Shown: positions 25,200 to 32,163 of the stretch, one piece after another
Layout: each line of letters begins with the position of its first letter
Numbering within the stretch: position 1 is the first letter of the stretch
Source of the DNA: JACMJL01 sp963791805
Lineage (GTDB): Bacteria > Bacillota > Clostridia > Clostridiales > Clostridiaceae
DNA length: 64,000 nucleotides
NCBI GenBank assembly: GCA_963791805.1
Contig: CAWBTU010000006.1
Span: 992,001 to 1,056,000, forward strand
Reading direction: 5' to 3'
Notes under the pieces: generated by a model
What the model was told of the DNA's origin: nothing
The model's database searches: none
The model's input: the letters and a program-made list of their open reading frames with translations, nothing else
Made by a program: the position numbers and the translations under genes

Positions 25200-26261
25200 T
25201 TGAAGAACATGAAAGTTAACTTACCAGAGAAGAGTTATTATATAACTATTCAGAATGGTTTGTTCAGCAAAATTGGTAAAACAATAAAAAAGACATTCGG
25301 AGGAACTAAAGTTTTTATAATAACGGATGAAAATGTAAATAGGCTTTATGGGCAAAAGCTTTGTTTAGAACTTAAAAATAATAATTATATTGTAGATATC
25401 CATGTTATAAAACCTGGTGAAACTAGTAAATCTTTAAAAGAATTAGAAAAAATATATTGCCATATGGTAGACTTCCAATTAACCAGATCGGATTTAATAA
25501 TTACTTTCGGTGGCGGTGTAGTTGGAGATTTAGGCGGATTTGCTGCTTCAACTTTTTTAAGAGGAGTTCCCTATATTCAAATTCCCACAACTCTTTTAGC
25601 TCAAATTGATAGTTCAATTGGTGGAAAAGTTGCTGTGGATTTAGAAAGTGGTAAAAATTTAGTTGGAAGCTTTTATCACCCTATGGCAGTATTAATTGAC
25701 CCGGAGTTTCTTAGGACACTTCCTGAAAGAGTTTTGCACGATGGAATAGCAGAAGCAATAAAATATGGTGCAATAAAAGATGAAGAACTGTTCAATAAGC
25801 TTTTTTCTTTTGGAAGCGATGAAGAGTTATTAAGTAATATCGAAGAAATAATTTATTTATGTTGCAATATAAAGAGAAATATAGTTGAACTTGATGAAAG
25901 GGATACTGGTGAAAGGATGCTATTAAATTTTGGACATACTATAGGGCATGCAATTGAGCAATATTATAACTACTCAAAATATACTCATGGTGAGGCAGTT
26001 GCTATAGGAATGTATTGGATAACTGAAAAAAGTCAATCTTTAGGAATTACTAAAGCAGGTAATCTAGAAAAAATTGGGCAAATGCTTGGAAAATATAAGT
26101 TACCGCTAAAGGTAAATGGTCTAGAATCTAAAGATATAATAGAAATAATAGCTAGAGATAAAAAGATGAATGGAGATAAAATAAATTTAATTTTACTAAA
26201 AGCAATTGGTGATGGGTTTATCCATGAAATTAGTTTTAGTAAATCAAGAGAATTTATATAG
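25200..26261 (+). CDS. aroB: 3-dehydroquinate synthase
   Basis: Second step of the shikimate pathway: converts DAHP to 3-dehydroquinate using NAD and a divalent metal. About 353 residues. NAD-binding GGGVVGDLGGFAASTF, the substrate/metal region QIDSSIGGKVAVDL and NLVGSFYHP, and the metal ligands in LNFGHTIGHAIE and YTHGEAVAIG are all present. Start: TTG at 25200 follows GGGGGGAG by 4 nt; an ATG three codons on (25209) is an alternative. First of aroB-aroE-aroK. Confidence 0.95.
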   Translation: MKNMKVNLPEKSYYITIQNGLFSKIGKTIKKTFGGTKVFIITDENVNRLYGQKLCLELKNNNYIVDIHVIKPGETSKSLKELEKIYCHMVDFQLTRSDLIITFGGGVVGDLGGFAASTFLRGVPYIQIPTTLLAQIDSSIGGKVAVDLESGKNLVGSFYHPMAVLIDPEFLRTLPERVLHDGIAEAIKYGAIKDEELFNKLFSFGSDEELLSNIEEIIYLCCNIKRNIVELDERDTGERMLLNFGHTIGHAIEQYYNYSKYTHGEAVAIGMYWITEKSQSLGITKAGNLEKIGQMLGKYKLPLKVNGLESKDIIEIIARDKKMNGDKINLILLKAIGDGFIHEISFSKSREFI

Positions 26262-26276
26262 ATAGGAGAGAACTCT

Positions 26277-27092
26277 TTGAGAAATGTATACGGATTATTA
26301 GGAGAAAAACTAGGACATAGCATATCTCCACAAATACATAATCTTATTTTTAAAGAATTGAATATTAACGGAAACTACAATCTTTTTGAAGTAGAAAAAG
26401 ATAAACTTAGAGTAGCAACTGAAGGTTTAAAGGTATTAGGAGTTCTCGGAGTGAATGTAACAATACCATATAAAGTTGAAGTGATTAGATTACTAGATCA
26501 TATTTCAATAGAAGCTGAAAAAATCGGTGCAGTAAATACTATATGCTTTAATAACGGAATAGCTACTGGTTTTAATACTGATTATTTAGGATTTGGTATG
26601 CTTTTAGATAAGCACAATGTGGAAATTAAGAATAAAAAAATTATAGTTTTAGGAACTGGTGGAGCATCAAAAGCAATAACTCAGTATTTTGAAGATAGAG
26701 GGGTTTCTGAAATTACTTTAGTAACTAGGAAAATTGAAAAAGGTGTTAAAATTAGCAATAATAAAATAATTAGTTACAATGAGCTAATTGCAAATGCATC
26801 AGGAGATATTATTGTTAACTGCACTCCCCTTGGAATGTACCCCAATATTAATTCTTCTCCAGTAGAGGAAGCTGTAATATCAAGATTTGAAACTGCAGTG
26901 GATTTAATTTATAATCCATTTGAAACTTTGTTTCTAAAGTATGCTAATGAAGTTGGAGCTAAAACAGCAAATGGACTTTATATGCTAATTGGGCAAGCTC
27001 TTGCTGCAGAGGAATTATGGAATAACATCTCAATTGATAGAAACATTGCTGACAAAATCTATAAAAATTTGATGGAGAACATTTATGAATAG
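26277..27092 (+). CDS. aroE: Shikimate dehydrogenase
   Basis: A 271-residue NADP-dependent enzyme reducing 3-dehydroshikimate to shikimate. Shikimate-binding GHSISPQIHN and the catalytic Lys in NVTIPYKVEV are present, the dinucleotide motif is VLGTGGASKAI, and the closing GLYMLIGQALAAEELW is typical. TTG start, with AGGAG 8 nt upstream; no in-frame ATG at the conserved N-terminus. It starts 15 bp after aroB and its end overlaps aroK by 8 bp, so the three are translationally linked. Its NADP motif has ordinary family spacing; length is normal. Confidence 0.95.
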   Translation: MRNVYGLLGEKLGHSISPQIHNLIFKELNINGNYNLFEVEKDKLRVATEGLKVLGVLGVNVTIPYKVEVIRLLDHISIEAEKIGAVNTICFNNGIATGFNTDYLGFGMLLDKHNVEIKNKKIIVLGTGGASKAITQYFEDRGVSEITLVTRKIEKGVKISNNKIISYNELIANASGDIIVNCTPLGMYPNINSSPVEEAVISRFETAVDLIYNPFETLFLKYANEVGAKTANGLYMLIGQALAAEELWNNISIDRNIADKIYKNLMENIYE

Positions 27093-27581
27093 TGATTTAA
27101 ATATTGTTTTAATTGGTATGTCTGGTTGTGGAAAAACAACAATTGGAGAATTAATTGCAAAAGAGCTAAATAAAAATTTCGTTGATGTTGACCAATATGT
27201 TGAAAAACAACAAGGCAAAACAATATCTGAAATATTCAAAAATGGTGAAGTATTCTTTCGAGAAATTGAAAGTAATGCAATAATTGAAATAAGTCAAAAA
27301 AAGGTAATGTTATTTCTACTGGTGGTGGAGTAATCAAAATCGAAGCAAACATGATAGAACTTAGAAAAAACAGCATTATCATATTTATAGATAGACCTAT
27401 TGATAAAATCTTAGAAGATATTGATGATACTAGCAGACCATTAATAAAGAATAATAAAAGCTATCTGTATGATTTACATAAAGAACGATATCCTTTATAC
27501 AAAAAATATAGTGATTATACAGTAGTTAATGATTCTTCTGAAAAAGAAGTTTTAAATAAGATAATAGAAATCTGTTTATAA
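27085..27581 (+). pseudogene. aroK: Shikimate kinase split by a -1 frameshift at a slippery heptamer
   Basis: Phosphorylates shikimate with ATP. The first part (27085-27333) has the P-loop GMSGCGKTTIGELIA and FVDVDQ...FREIE; it then runs off-frame. The second part carries the expected GNVISTGGGVI shikimate-binding segment, the lid Arg (TSRPLI) and the C-terminus RYPLYKKYSDYTV, ending at 27581. The frames join at a run of seven A then GG (about 27296-27304), where the zero frame reads CAA-AAA-AAG: precisely the A-AAA-AAG heptamer used for -1 frameshifting in dnaX. A -1 slip restores about 165 residues, the normal length. Options: functional slippage (ribosomal or transcriptional), a real mutation, or a homopolymer sequencing error. 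Confidence 0.85.
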
Positions 27582-27681
27582 AGAAGCAAGTTCTACTATT
27601 TATACGTTTATTCAAAGAACTTACTTCTCGTAAAAAAATCAGACAAGCTGAAGTGATTTTTTTCAGCTTGTTTAATTATAG
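27582..27681 (+). repeat. 100-bp repeat with hairpins, copy 1
   Basis: Begins AGAAGCAAGTTC directly after the aroK stop. It contains two hairpins: GAAGCAAGTTC...GAACTTACTTC and CAAGCTGAA...TTCAGCTTG (27644-27670). A direct copy of about 80 percent identity lies at 28398-28496. It may act as a terminator block on both strands. Confidence 0.75.
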
Positions 27682-27690
27682 ATAACCAGG

Positions 27691-27713
27691 AAAGACCTTT
27701 TGTAAGGTCTTTT
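27691..27713 (+). terminator. Intrinsic terminator of the aro operon
   Basis: Perfect stem AAAGACCTT/AAGGTCTTT with a 4-nt loop, followed by TCTTTTTA on the plus strand. Confidence 0.85.
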
Positions 27714-27851
27714 CTTTTTACCTTAAGGTTGATTGGTAAGGATAATCCTTGATTATAATAAGCCCCCTTGATATTTATATATAAATCTAAGTAAATATAA
27801 TTCCCCAATTAAACATTACTTAGCAAAAACAATAATAATATAATTTTGCAT

Positions 27852-28075
27852 AAAAAAAATAGACCTTTCGCTTGGGGCGATAGTCTATTCGCGGTGCCAC
27901 CCAAATTTATAACTTGTTTAATAACGGCATTACCGGCACGGCTTACTAAATTGATTTCAATAGTTTCAGCTTGCAGCTATAGGATGATTTTCATTAGTTG
28001 ATTCTTCATGGGCTCTCACCTTATCCCACTCTCTTTCGAATATCATGCTAATTACTCTTTCCTAATCAAAGCTTT
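27852..28075 (-). promoter_or_regulatory. T-box riboswitch B (isoleucine specifier)
   Basis: Minus-strand T-box leader. The T-box proper (GGGTGGCACCGCG on the minus strand, plus 27888-27905) precedes a terminator stem AATAGACT.../...GGTCTATT with eight T. Stem I is recognisable, with AAAGAGTAAT, then GAGAGTGGG and AAGGTGAGAGCCC. The specifier loop reads AAAATCA, giving AUC for isoleucine (plus 27986-27988). It follows T-box A without its own obvious promoter. The next sense gene is missing: transcription past it runs toward the opposite strand of aroK. Confidence 0.9.
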
Positions 28076-28091
28076 TGGTTATTTAATTGTA

Positions 28092-28322
28092 TAAAAAAAA
28101 CAGCACATCCTGCCTGGGGCGAGGAGTCTGTTCGCGGTACCACCCAAATTTATAACTTAATTTAGTAACGACATATTGCCGGCGTAGCTTACTTAGTTTC
28201 AGCTTTGCAACTCCAGGGTGATTTTGGTCATTTGATTGTTCATGGGCTTGCACCTAACCCCACTCTCTTAAGAATATCAAAATGATTACTCGTCCCTATC
28301 AACGTTTTTAAAATTTAACTTT
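28092..28322 (-). promoter_or_regulatory. T-box riboswitch A (isoleucine specifier)
   Basis: First of two tandem minus-strand T-box leaders. Promoter at 28328-28356. Stem I contains GGGACGAGTAATCA and AGGTGCAAGCCC; the specifier loop is AAAATCA followed by CCC, giving AUC (Ile; plus 28220-28222). T-box sequence TTTGGGTGGTACCGCGAA at 28131-28148, then a terminator with eight T (28093-28101). Uncharged tRNA-Ile is expected to stabilise the antiterminator and allow read-through. Confidence 0.9.
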
Positions 28323-28327
28323 AGTTT

Positions 28328-28356
28328 AATATACTACTAATGAAATAATATGTCAA
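28328..28356 (-). promoter_or_regulatory. Promoter of the tandem T-box transcript
   Basis: On the minus strand: consensus -35 TTGACA (28351-28356), exact 17-bp spacer, -10 TATATT (28328-28333). This is one of the best sigma-A-type promoters in the window, so the orphan T-box RNA should be made. Confidence 0.85.
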
Positions 28357-28397
28357 TGCAAAATGTAAAAAAATATATATAAGTGTAGACAGCATAG

Positions 28398-28496
28398 AGA
28401 AGCAAGTTCAACACTTATAATATTTTTTCAAAGAACTTGCTTCTCATAAAGAGTCAGACATGCTGAAGTGATTTTTTTCAGCTTATTTGACTATAG
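28398..28496 (+). repeat. 100-bp repeat with hairpins, copy 2
   Basis: Direct, diverged copy of 27582-27681: the same AGAAGCAAGTTC...GAACTTGCTTCT hairpin and the GCTGAA...TTCAGC hairpin. The two copies bracket the T-box pair. Confidence 0.75.
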
Positions 28497-28520
28497 CAAT
28501 AGTCACAAACTAAACTTGAA

Positions 28521-28548
28521 AAATTATTCTTAATATTCGGATTAACGT
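28521..28548 (+). repeat. IS target-site duplication, left copy
   Basis: A 28-bp sequence (starts AAATTATTCTTAATATTC) is repeated exactly at 30196-30223 on the other side of the insertion sequence. IS1202-type elements are known for unusually long target duplications of about 27 bp. Confidence 0.9.
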
Positions 28549-28589
28549 GTCAAGCATTTTCAAAAATGTCCCAAAAACTTTTAATTATT

Positions 28590-28615
28590 AGCACCAGCAA
28601 ATGCTGGTGCTTTAT
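28590..28615. terminator. Hairpin inside the IS left end
   Basis: Perfect 10-bp stem AGCACCAGCA/TGCTGGTGCT with a 2-nt loop, followed by TTATT on the plus strand. It may block outside transcription from entering the transposase in antisense. Confidence 0.75.
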
Positions 28616-28699
28616 TGTACTTCAAATGATATATTTGAGTATGGCAAGCACAACATAGAACCAATTAATTCTAAGCTAACGCTTTCTAGACTTGTCTTT

Positions 28700-30070
28700 T
28701 TATGCTGTAAGTTGTTTTCGATGATTTTGTTTATTACAATAATGTTCAAATGAGGCTTGTTTCCATGGATGGCTCATTGGCGGTATATATCGTTTTTGTG
28801 GATCTTTTGGTGCTACTTCCAAATCAAAGTTTTTCGATGAAAGAACATGATTTGGAAGTAGATCTAACCCATAAACTTGTTCATTTACGCAATAGTACAA
28901 TCCAGCATCAAAAGCCTTTATAACCATACCGGAGGTTCCTTTACGATAGTGCACTGGATGTCCATTGCTATCAACTGGAAGATAGTAAGAGTTATTAAAC
29001 TTTATACAGCTTCCGCTGTCTACTTTTCGACTACTAAGAACAGCAAGAATCAAGTTGATTTTTTTAATGTCAACTTGCGTTTCAAATACAGTTTTGTTAT
29101 TATCTAAAGGTAAAGCAAACTGAGCATTGAATTCTTTTATGTAGGAGTTTAAGAATTCATTTGCTTGCTCAATTGTGCTTATGTGAGCGAGTCTCATTTC
29201 TAAGGGGAGGCGTGATTGTAGAGTCTGAAACATTCTTTCTACGCGCCCTTTAGATTGAGCAACACTGCTTGTTTTAATTTCTATGCCTAGCTGTTTACAG
29301 GCATAACTAAATTGTGTGAAAGTATCCTCTTCAATTGAAGGGGATTTTTTTTGCTTATACTCAAATACAGTACGTCTATCAGTAAAGAGCATGTACGGAA
29401 TTCCGTATTGTGTAAGAACTTGATGCAATACATTATAATACCCGTTTAGGGTTTCTTGTGAGTCAAAGTAAGCTCCTACAATAGCACCTGTAGCATCATC
29501 TACAGCTATGTGTAATTGAGTTTTTTCTTTACCAAACCAGATATGCACAGAAGCATCCATCTGGAGCATTTCGCCTGCGTAAGCACATCTAGGACGTCTT
29601 GGATGTGCATCTTCAGCAGCAACAATAGCAGTTTGTATTTCCGCTAACTCTTTTCTAGTTTTTGCTTTGCTTTTTAATTCTTTTAGCTGTTCTTTAATTT
29701 TCTTTCTTGTAGCACGCTTAGCCTTAGGAGACAGGATGAATTCCTGCATAAGGATAGACCTGATTGTGCTTGGAGATGCTTTGATATCTTCATGTTTTGC
29801 TAGCAACTCCGAAAAATGAGTTAAGTTAGCATCGGGATATTTTGTTCGGTATAGATTAAGGATTAAATAGTTTTTTTCTTCATCAAAAGCGTTAGCTGGT
29901 TTTCTACCACGATTACCATGAACAAAGTATTCTTTTCCACGCTCTTTATACCCTTTAATCATCCGATTAATATGTCTGATTGAACAGTTAAGAACAAGCG
30001 CAGCTCTCTTCTTATTACCATTTGTTTCTACCAACTTTTTTATAGTTATGTACTTATCATTTTCTTCCAT
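28700..30070 (-). CDS. IS1202-type DDE transposase
   Basis: About 456 residues from the ATG at 30070, chosen for the AAAGGTG 9 nt upstream; a GTG ten codons earlier is possible. The N-terminus carries helix-turn-helix segments (KRAALVLNCSIRHINRMIKGY; YLILNLYRTKYPDANL). The rve-type catalytic core follows: Asp in MLQMDASVHIWFG, Asp in LFTDRRTVFEY and Glu in SKGRVERMFQTLQSRLP, a complete DDE triad. The C-terminus carries a beta-rich domain. The size and the 28-bp target duplication fit the IS1202 group. The gene appears intact. Confidence 0.92.
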   Translation of the reverse strand: MEENDKYITIKKLVETNGNKKRAALVLNCSIRHINRMIKGYKERGKEYFVHGNRGRKPANAFDEEKNYLILNLYRTKYPDANLTHFSELLAKHEDIKASPSTIRSILMQEFILSPKAKRATRKKIKEQLKELKSKAKTRKELAEIQTAIVAAEDAHPRRPRCAYAGEMLQMDASVHIWFGKEKTQLHIAVDDATGAIVGAYFDSQETLNGYYNVLHQVLTQYGIPYMLFTDRRTVFEYKQKKSPSIEEDTFTQFSYACKQLGIEIKTSSVAQSKGRVERMFQTLQSRLPLEMRLAHISTIEQANEFLNSYIKEFNAQFALPLDNNKTVFETQVDIKKINLILAVLSSRKVDSGSCIKFNNSYYLPVDSNGHPVHYRKGTSGMVIKAFDAGLYYCVNEQVYGLDLLPNHVLSSKNFDLEVAPKDPQKRYIPPMSHPWKQASFEHYCNKQNHRKQLTA

Positions 30071-30195
30071 AGTTAAAATCACCTTTCTGATTATGTCCAC
30101 CTCATTTCTTAGTCATGAGGTCTATTTTACTATAAGTTATCTATTTGGGACATAATCCAGTGTGGTACACTAAGACATTATCACTAATCAATCAG

Positions 30196-30223
30196 AAATT
30201 ATTCTTAATATTCGGATTAACGT
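30196..30223 (+). repeat. IS target-site duplication, right copy
   Basis: Exact copy of 28521-28548. Its last base is the first T of the ilv promoter -35 (TTGACA), so insertion left that promoter whole. Confidence 0.9.
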
Positions 30224-30251
30224 TGACAATTTTATTTTTTGATGTTACGAT
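30223..30251 (+). promoter_or_regulatory. Probable ilv operon promoter
   Basis: TTGACA (30223-30228), 17-bp spacer, TACGAT (30246-30251). It lies about 90 bp before ilvN. The short leader that follows has no T-box or leader-peptide attenuator that I can see. Confidence 0.7.
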
Positions 30252-30342
30252 ACATAGAAAGTTAAAAGCAAATTACAATTTCCGTATAATTAGTTAATTG
30301 TAAAGTAACTAGTTATATTTTGCGTTGCGAGGAGGGACTATA

Positions 30343-30837
30343 TTGGTATCACATGTATTGTCAATTTTAGTTGACAACAACCCTGGAGTTTTAACAAGAG
30401 TATGTGCATTGTTCAATCGAAGAAGTTTTAACATTGAGAGTGTGGCAGCTGGTCCCACCGAAAATGAAAGGCTTACGCGAATAACTTTACTTACAAAAGT
30501 TGAAGACGAAGATGGAATTGATCAGATAATTAAACAAATTAAAAAACTAGAAGATGTACATAAAGTAGAACAATTAGATATATCGAATTCAATTTGTAAG
30601 CAAATTATGCTTTTAAAAGTAAAAGCAGAAGGTAATAACAGACAAGAAATAATTAATATTGTAAATATTTTCAGAGTTTCAATTGTTGATGTAACACAAA
30701 CTACGCTAACTATCGAAATTACTGGAGATAATAACAAATTAAGCGCCTTTGAAAATTTGATAGAGCCTTTTGGAATTGTAGAAAAAGTTTGTAGTGGATA
30801 TATTGCTATGCAAAGGGGAGCCGAAGCAATAATCTAA
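30343..30837 (+). CDS. ilvN: Acetolactate synthase small (regulatory) subunit
   Basis: About 164 residues from the TTG at 30343, placed by GAGGAGGG 6 nt upstream. An N-terminal ACT domain (VLSILVDNNPGVLTRVCALF, then RRSFNIESVAAGPT) binds the feedback inhibitor (valine in characterised enzymes), and the C-terminal half resembles the ALS_ss_C domain. It activates and regulates the IlvB catalytic subunit, which is encoded at the far end of the same operon (36512-38173), an unusual separation. First gene after the IS element. Confidence 0.95.
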   Translation: MVSHVLSILVDNNPGVLTRVCALFNRRSFNIESVAAGPTENERLTRITLLTKVEDEDGIDQIIKQIKKLEDVHKVEQLDISNSICKQIMLLKVKAEGNNRQEIINIVNIFRVSIVDVTQTTLTIEITGDNNKLSAFENLIEPFGIVEKVCSGYIAMQRGAEAII

Positions 30838-30874
30838 TCATATAAAAATAAAAAATATTTAGGGGGCATTAATA

Positions 30875-31867
30875 ATGGCAAAGATGTATTATGAACAAGA
30901 ATGTAGTTTAGAAAATTTAAAAGGTAAGAAGGTTGCTGTAATAGGATATGGTAGCCAAGGACATGCACATGCATTAAACTTGCATGAAAGTGGTGTTGAT
31001 GTAATTGTAGGACTTTATGTTGGAAGTAAATCATGGGCTAAAGCTGAGGAAGCAGGTCTTAAAGTTATGACAGCTGCTGATGCTGCTAAAGCTGCAGATA
31101 TCATTATGATTCTGATCAATGATGAAAAGCAATCAAAGCTTTACAAAGACAGTATTGAGCCAAACCTTGCTCCAGGAAAGGCACTAGTATTCGCGCATGG
31201 ATTTAGTATCCATTTTGGACAGATAGTACCACCTGCAGATGTTGATGTATTCTTAATAGCACCTAAGGGACCAGGACATACTGTAAGAAGTCAATATTTA
31301 GAAGGTCGTGGAGTTCCTTGCTTAATTGCAATCCATCAAGATGCATCAGGTCATGCTAAAGATATCGCACTAGCATATGCTTTAGGAATTGGTGGAGCTA
31401 GAGCTGGCGTTATGGAAACTTCTTTCAAAGAAGAAACAGAAACTGATTTATTTGGAGAGCAAGCTGTATTATGTGGTGGAGTAACTGCTTTAATAAAAGC
31501 TGGTTTTGAAACTTTAGTAGAAGCAGGTTATCAACCAGAAATGGCATATTTTGAATGTTGCCATGAAATGAAGCTTATTGTAGATTTAATAAACCAAGGT
31601 GGTTTAAACTATATGAGATATTCTGTAAGTGATACTGCAGAATACGGTGATTATATAACAGGAAATAAGATAATTACACAAGATACTAAAAAAGCTATGA
31701 AGGAAGTTTTGACTGATATTCAAACAGGAGTTTTTGCAAGAAACTGGTTGCTTGAAAATCAAGTTGGAAGACCATACTTCAATGCAGTAAAGAGACGTGA
31801 AAGTGAGCATCAAATCGAACAGGTTGGTGCAGAACTTAGAAAAATGATGTCTTGGATGAAAAAATAA
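30875..31867 (+). CDS. ilvC: Ketol-acid reductoisomerase
   Basis: A 330-residue class I enzyme that isomerises and reduces acetolactate or acetohydroxybutyrate for valine and isoleucine synthesis, with Mg and NAD(P)H. Dinucleotide motif VIGYGSQGHAHALNL; metal and substrate residues in FKEETETDLFGEQAVLCGG and YFECCHEMKLIVDL. The cofactor-selecting loop reads GLYVGSKSW, with Tyr where many NADPH enzymes have Arg, so its NADH/NADPH preference may differ. AGGGGGC precedes ATG. Confidence 0.96.
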   Translation: MAKMYYEQECSLENLKGKKVAVIGYGSQGHAHALNLHESGVDVIVGLYVGSKSWAKAEEAGLKVMTAADAAKAADIIMILINDEKQSKLYKDSIEPNLAPGKALVFAHGFSIHFGQIVPPADVDVFLIAPKGPGHTVRSQYLEGRGVPCLIAIHQDASGHAKDIALAYALGIGGARAGVMETSFKEETETDLFGEQAVLCGGVTALIKAGFETLVEAGYQPEMAYFECCHEMKLIVDLINQGGLNYMRYSVSDTAEYGDYITGNKIITQDTKKAMKEVLTDIQTGVFARNWLLENQVGRPYFNAVKRRESEHQIEQVGAELRKMMSWMKK

Positions 31868-31959
31868 TTTAAATTAAATACTTATAATATTGCAAGTATA
31901 AAATCCTTAGCTTGTATTATTGTTTAAGAGAACCAAGTTTTTTAAGGTATATGAAATAA

Positions 31960-32094
31960 AATAACAAGTCAAAGATGCGACGGATATTTTGTGCCAGACA
32001 AGGAAACAGGTCCTTCGGATAGTTATGCTATCTGTGGGCTTAGTTGACGAAGTATGGTGCAAAATATACTAGCATACTGACTAGTTATTTTTTT
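31960..32094 (+). other. Structured RNA-like element ending in a T-run
   Basis: About 130 bp between ilvC and cimA with nested pairing. The outer stem AATAACAAGTC/GACTAGTTATT has one mismatch and is followed by TTTTTT; an inner stem pairs ATATTTTGTGCC with GGTGCAAAATAT; a central hairpin is GATAG-TTATG-CTATC. The shape fits either an operon attenuator/riboswitch or a mobile palindromic element. It does not match a T-box, and I cannot name its class. Confidence 0.65.
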
Positions 32095-32163
32095 GAATAC
32101 GCCTAATAAAAGTAAAAATGAACTTGGTTTTCTAAGCATATCGGTGAAAGGTGGTGGGGAATA

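Larger units (their letters stand above)
28549..30195. mobile_element. IS1202-like (ISNCY family) insertion sequence
   Basis: About 1,647 bp bounded by exact 28-bp direct repeats and carrying a single transposase on the minus strand. Its ends (left TGTCAAGCATTTTC..., right, inverted, TGATTGATTAGTGA...) show only weak inverted similarity with a shared ATGTC. A strong hairpin (28590-28611) lies inside the left end, past the transposase stop. The exact direct repeats suggest a recent, probably still mobile copy. Confidence 0.85.

Noticed and set aside
27850..28320. tRNA-like or protein gene in the T-box region, including a 66-codon minus-strand frame at 27608-27808 as the T-box-controlled gene.
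   Set aside because: GGGTGGNACCGCG and the paired terminators identify T-boxes. The 66-codon frame starts at TTG without a good ribosome site and overlaps the hairpin repeat and terminators, so it is probably chance.
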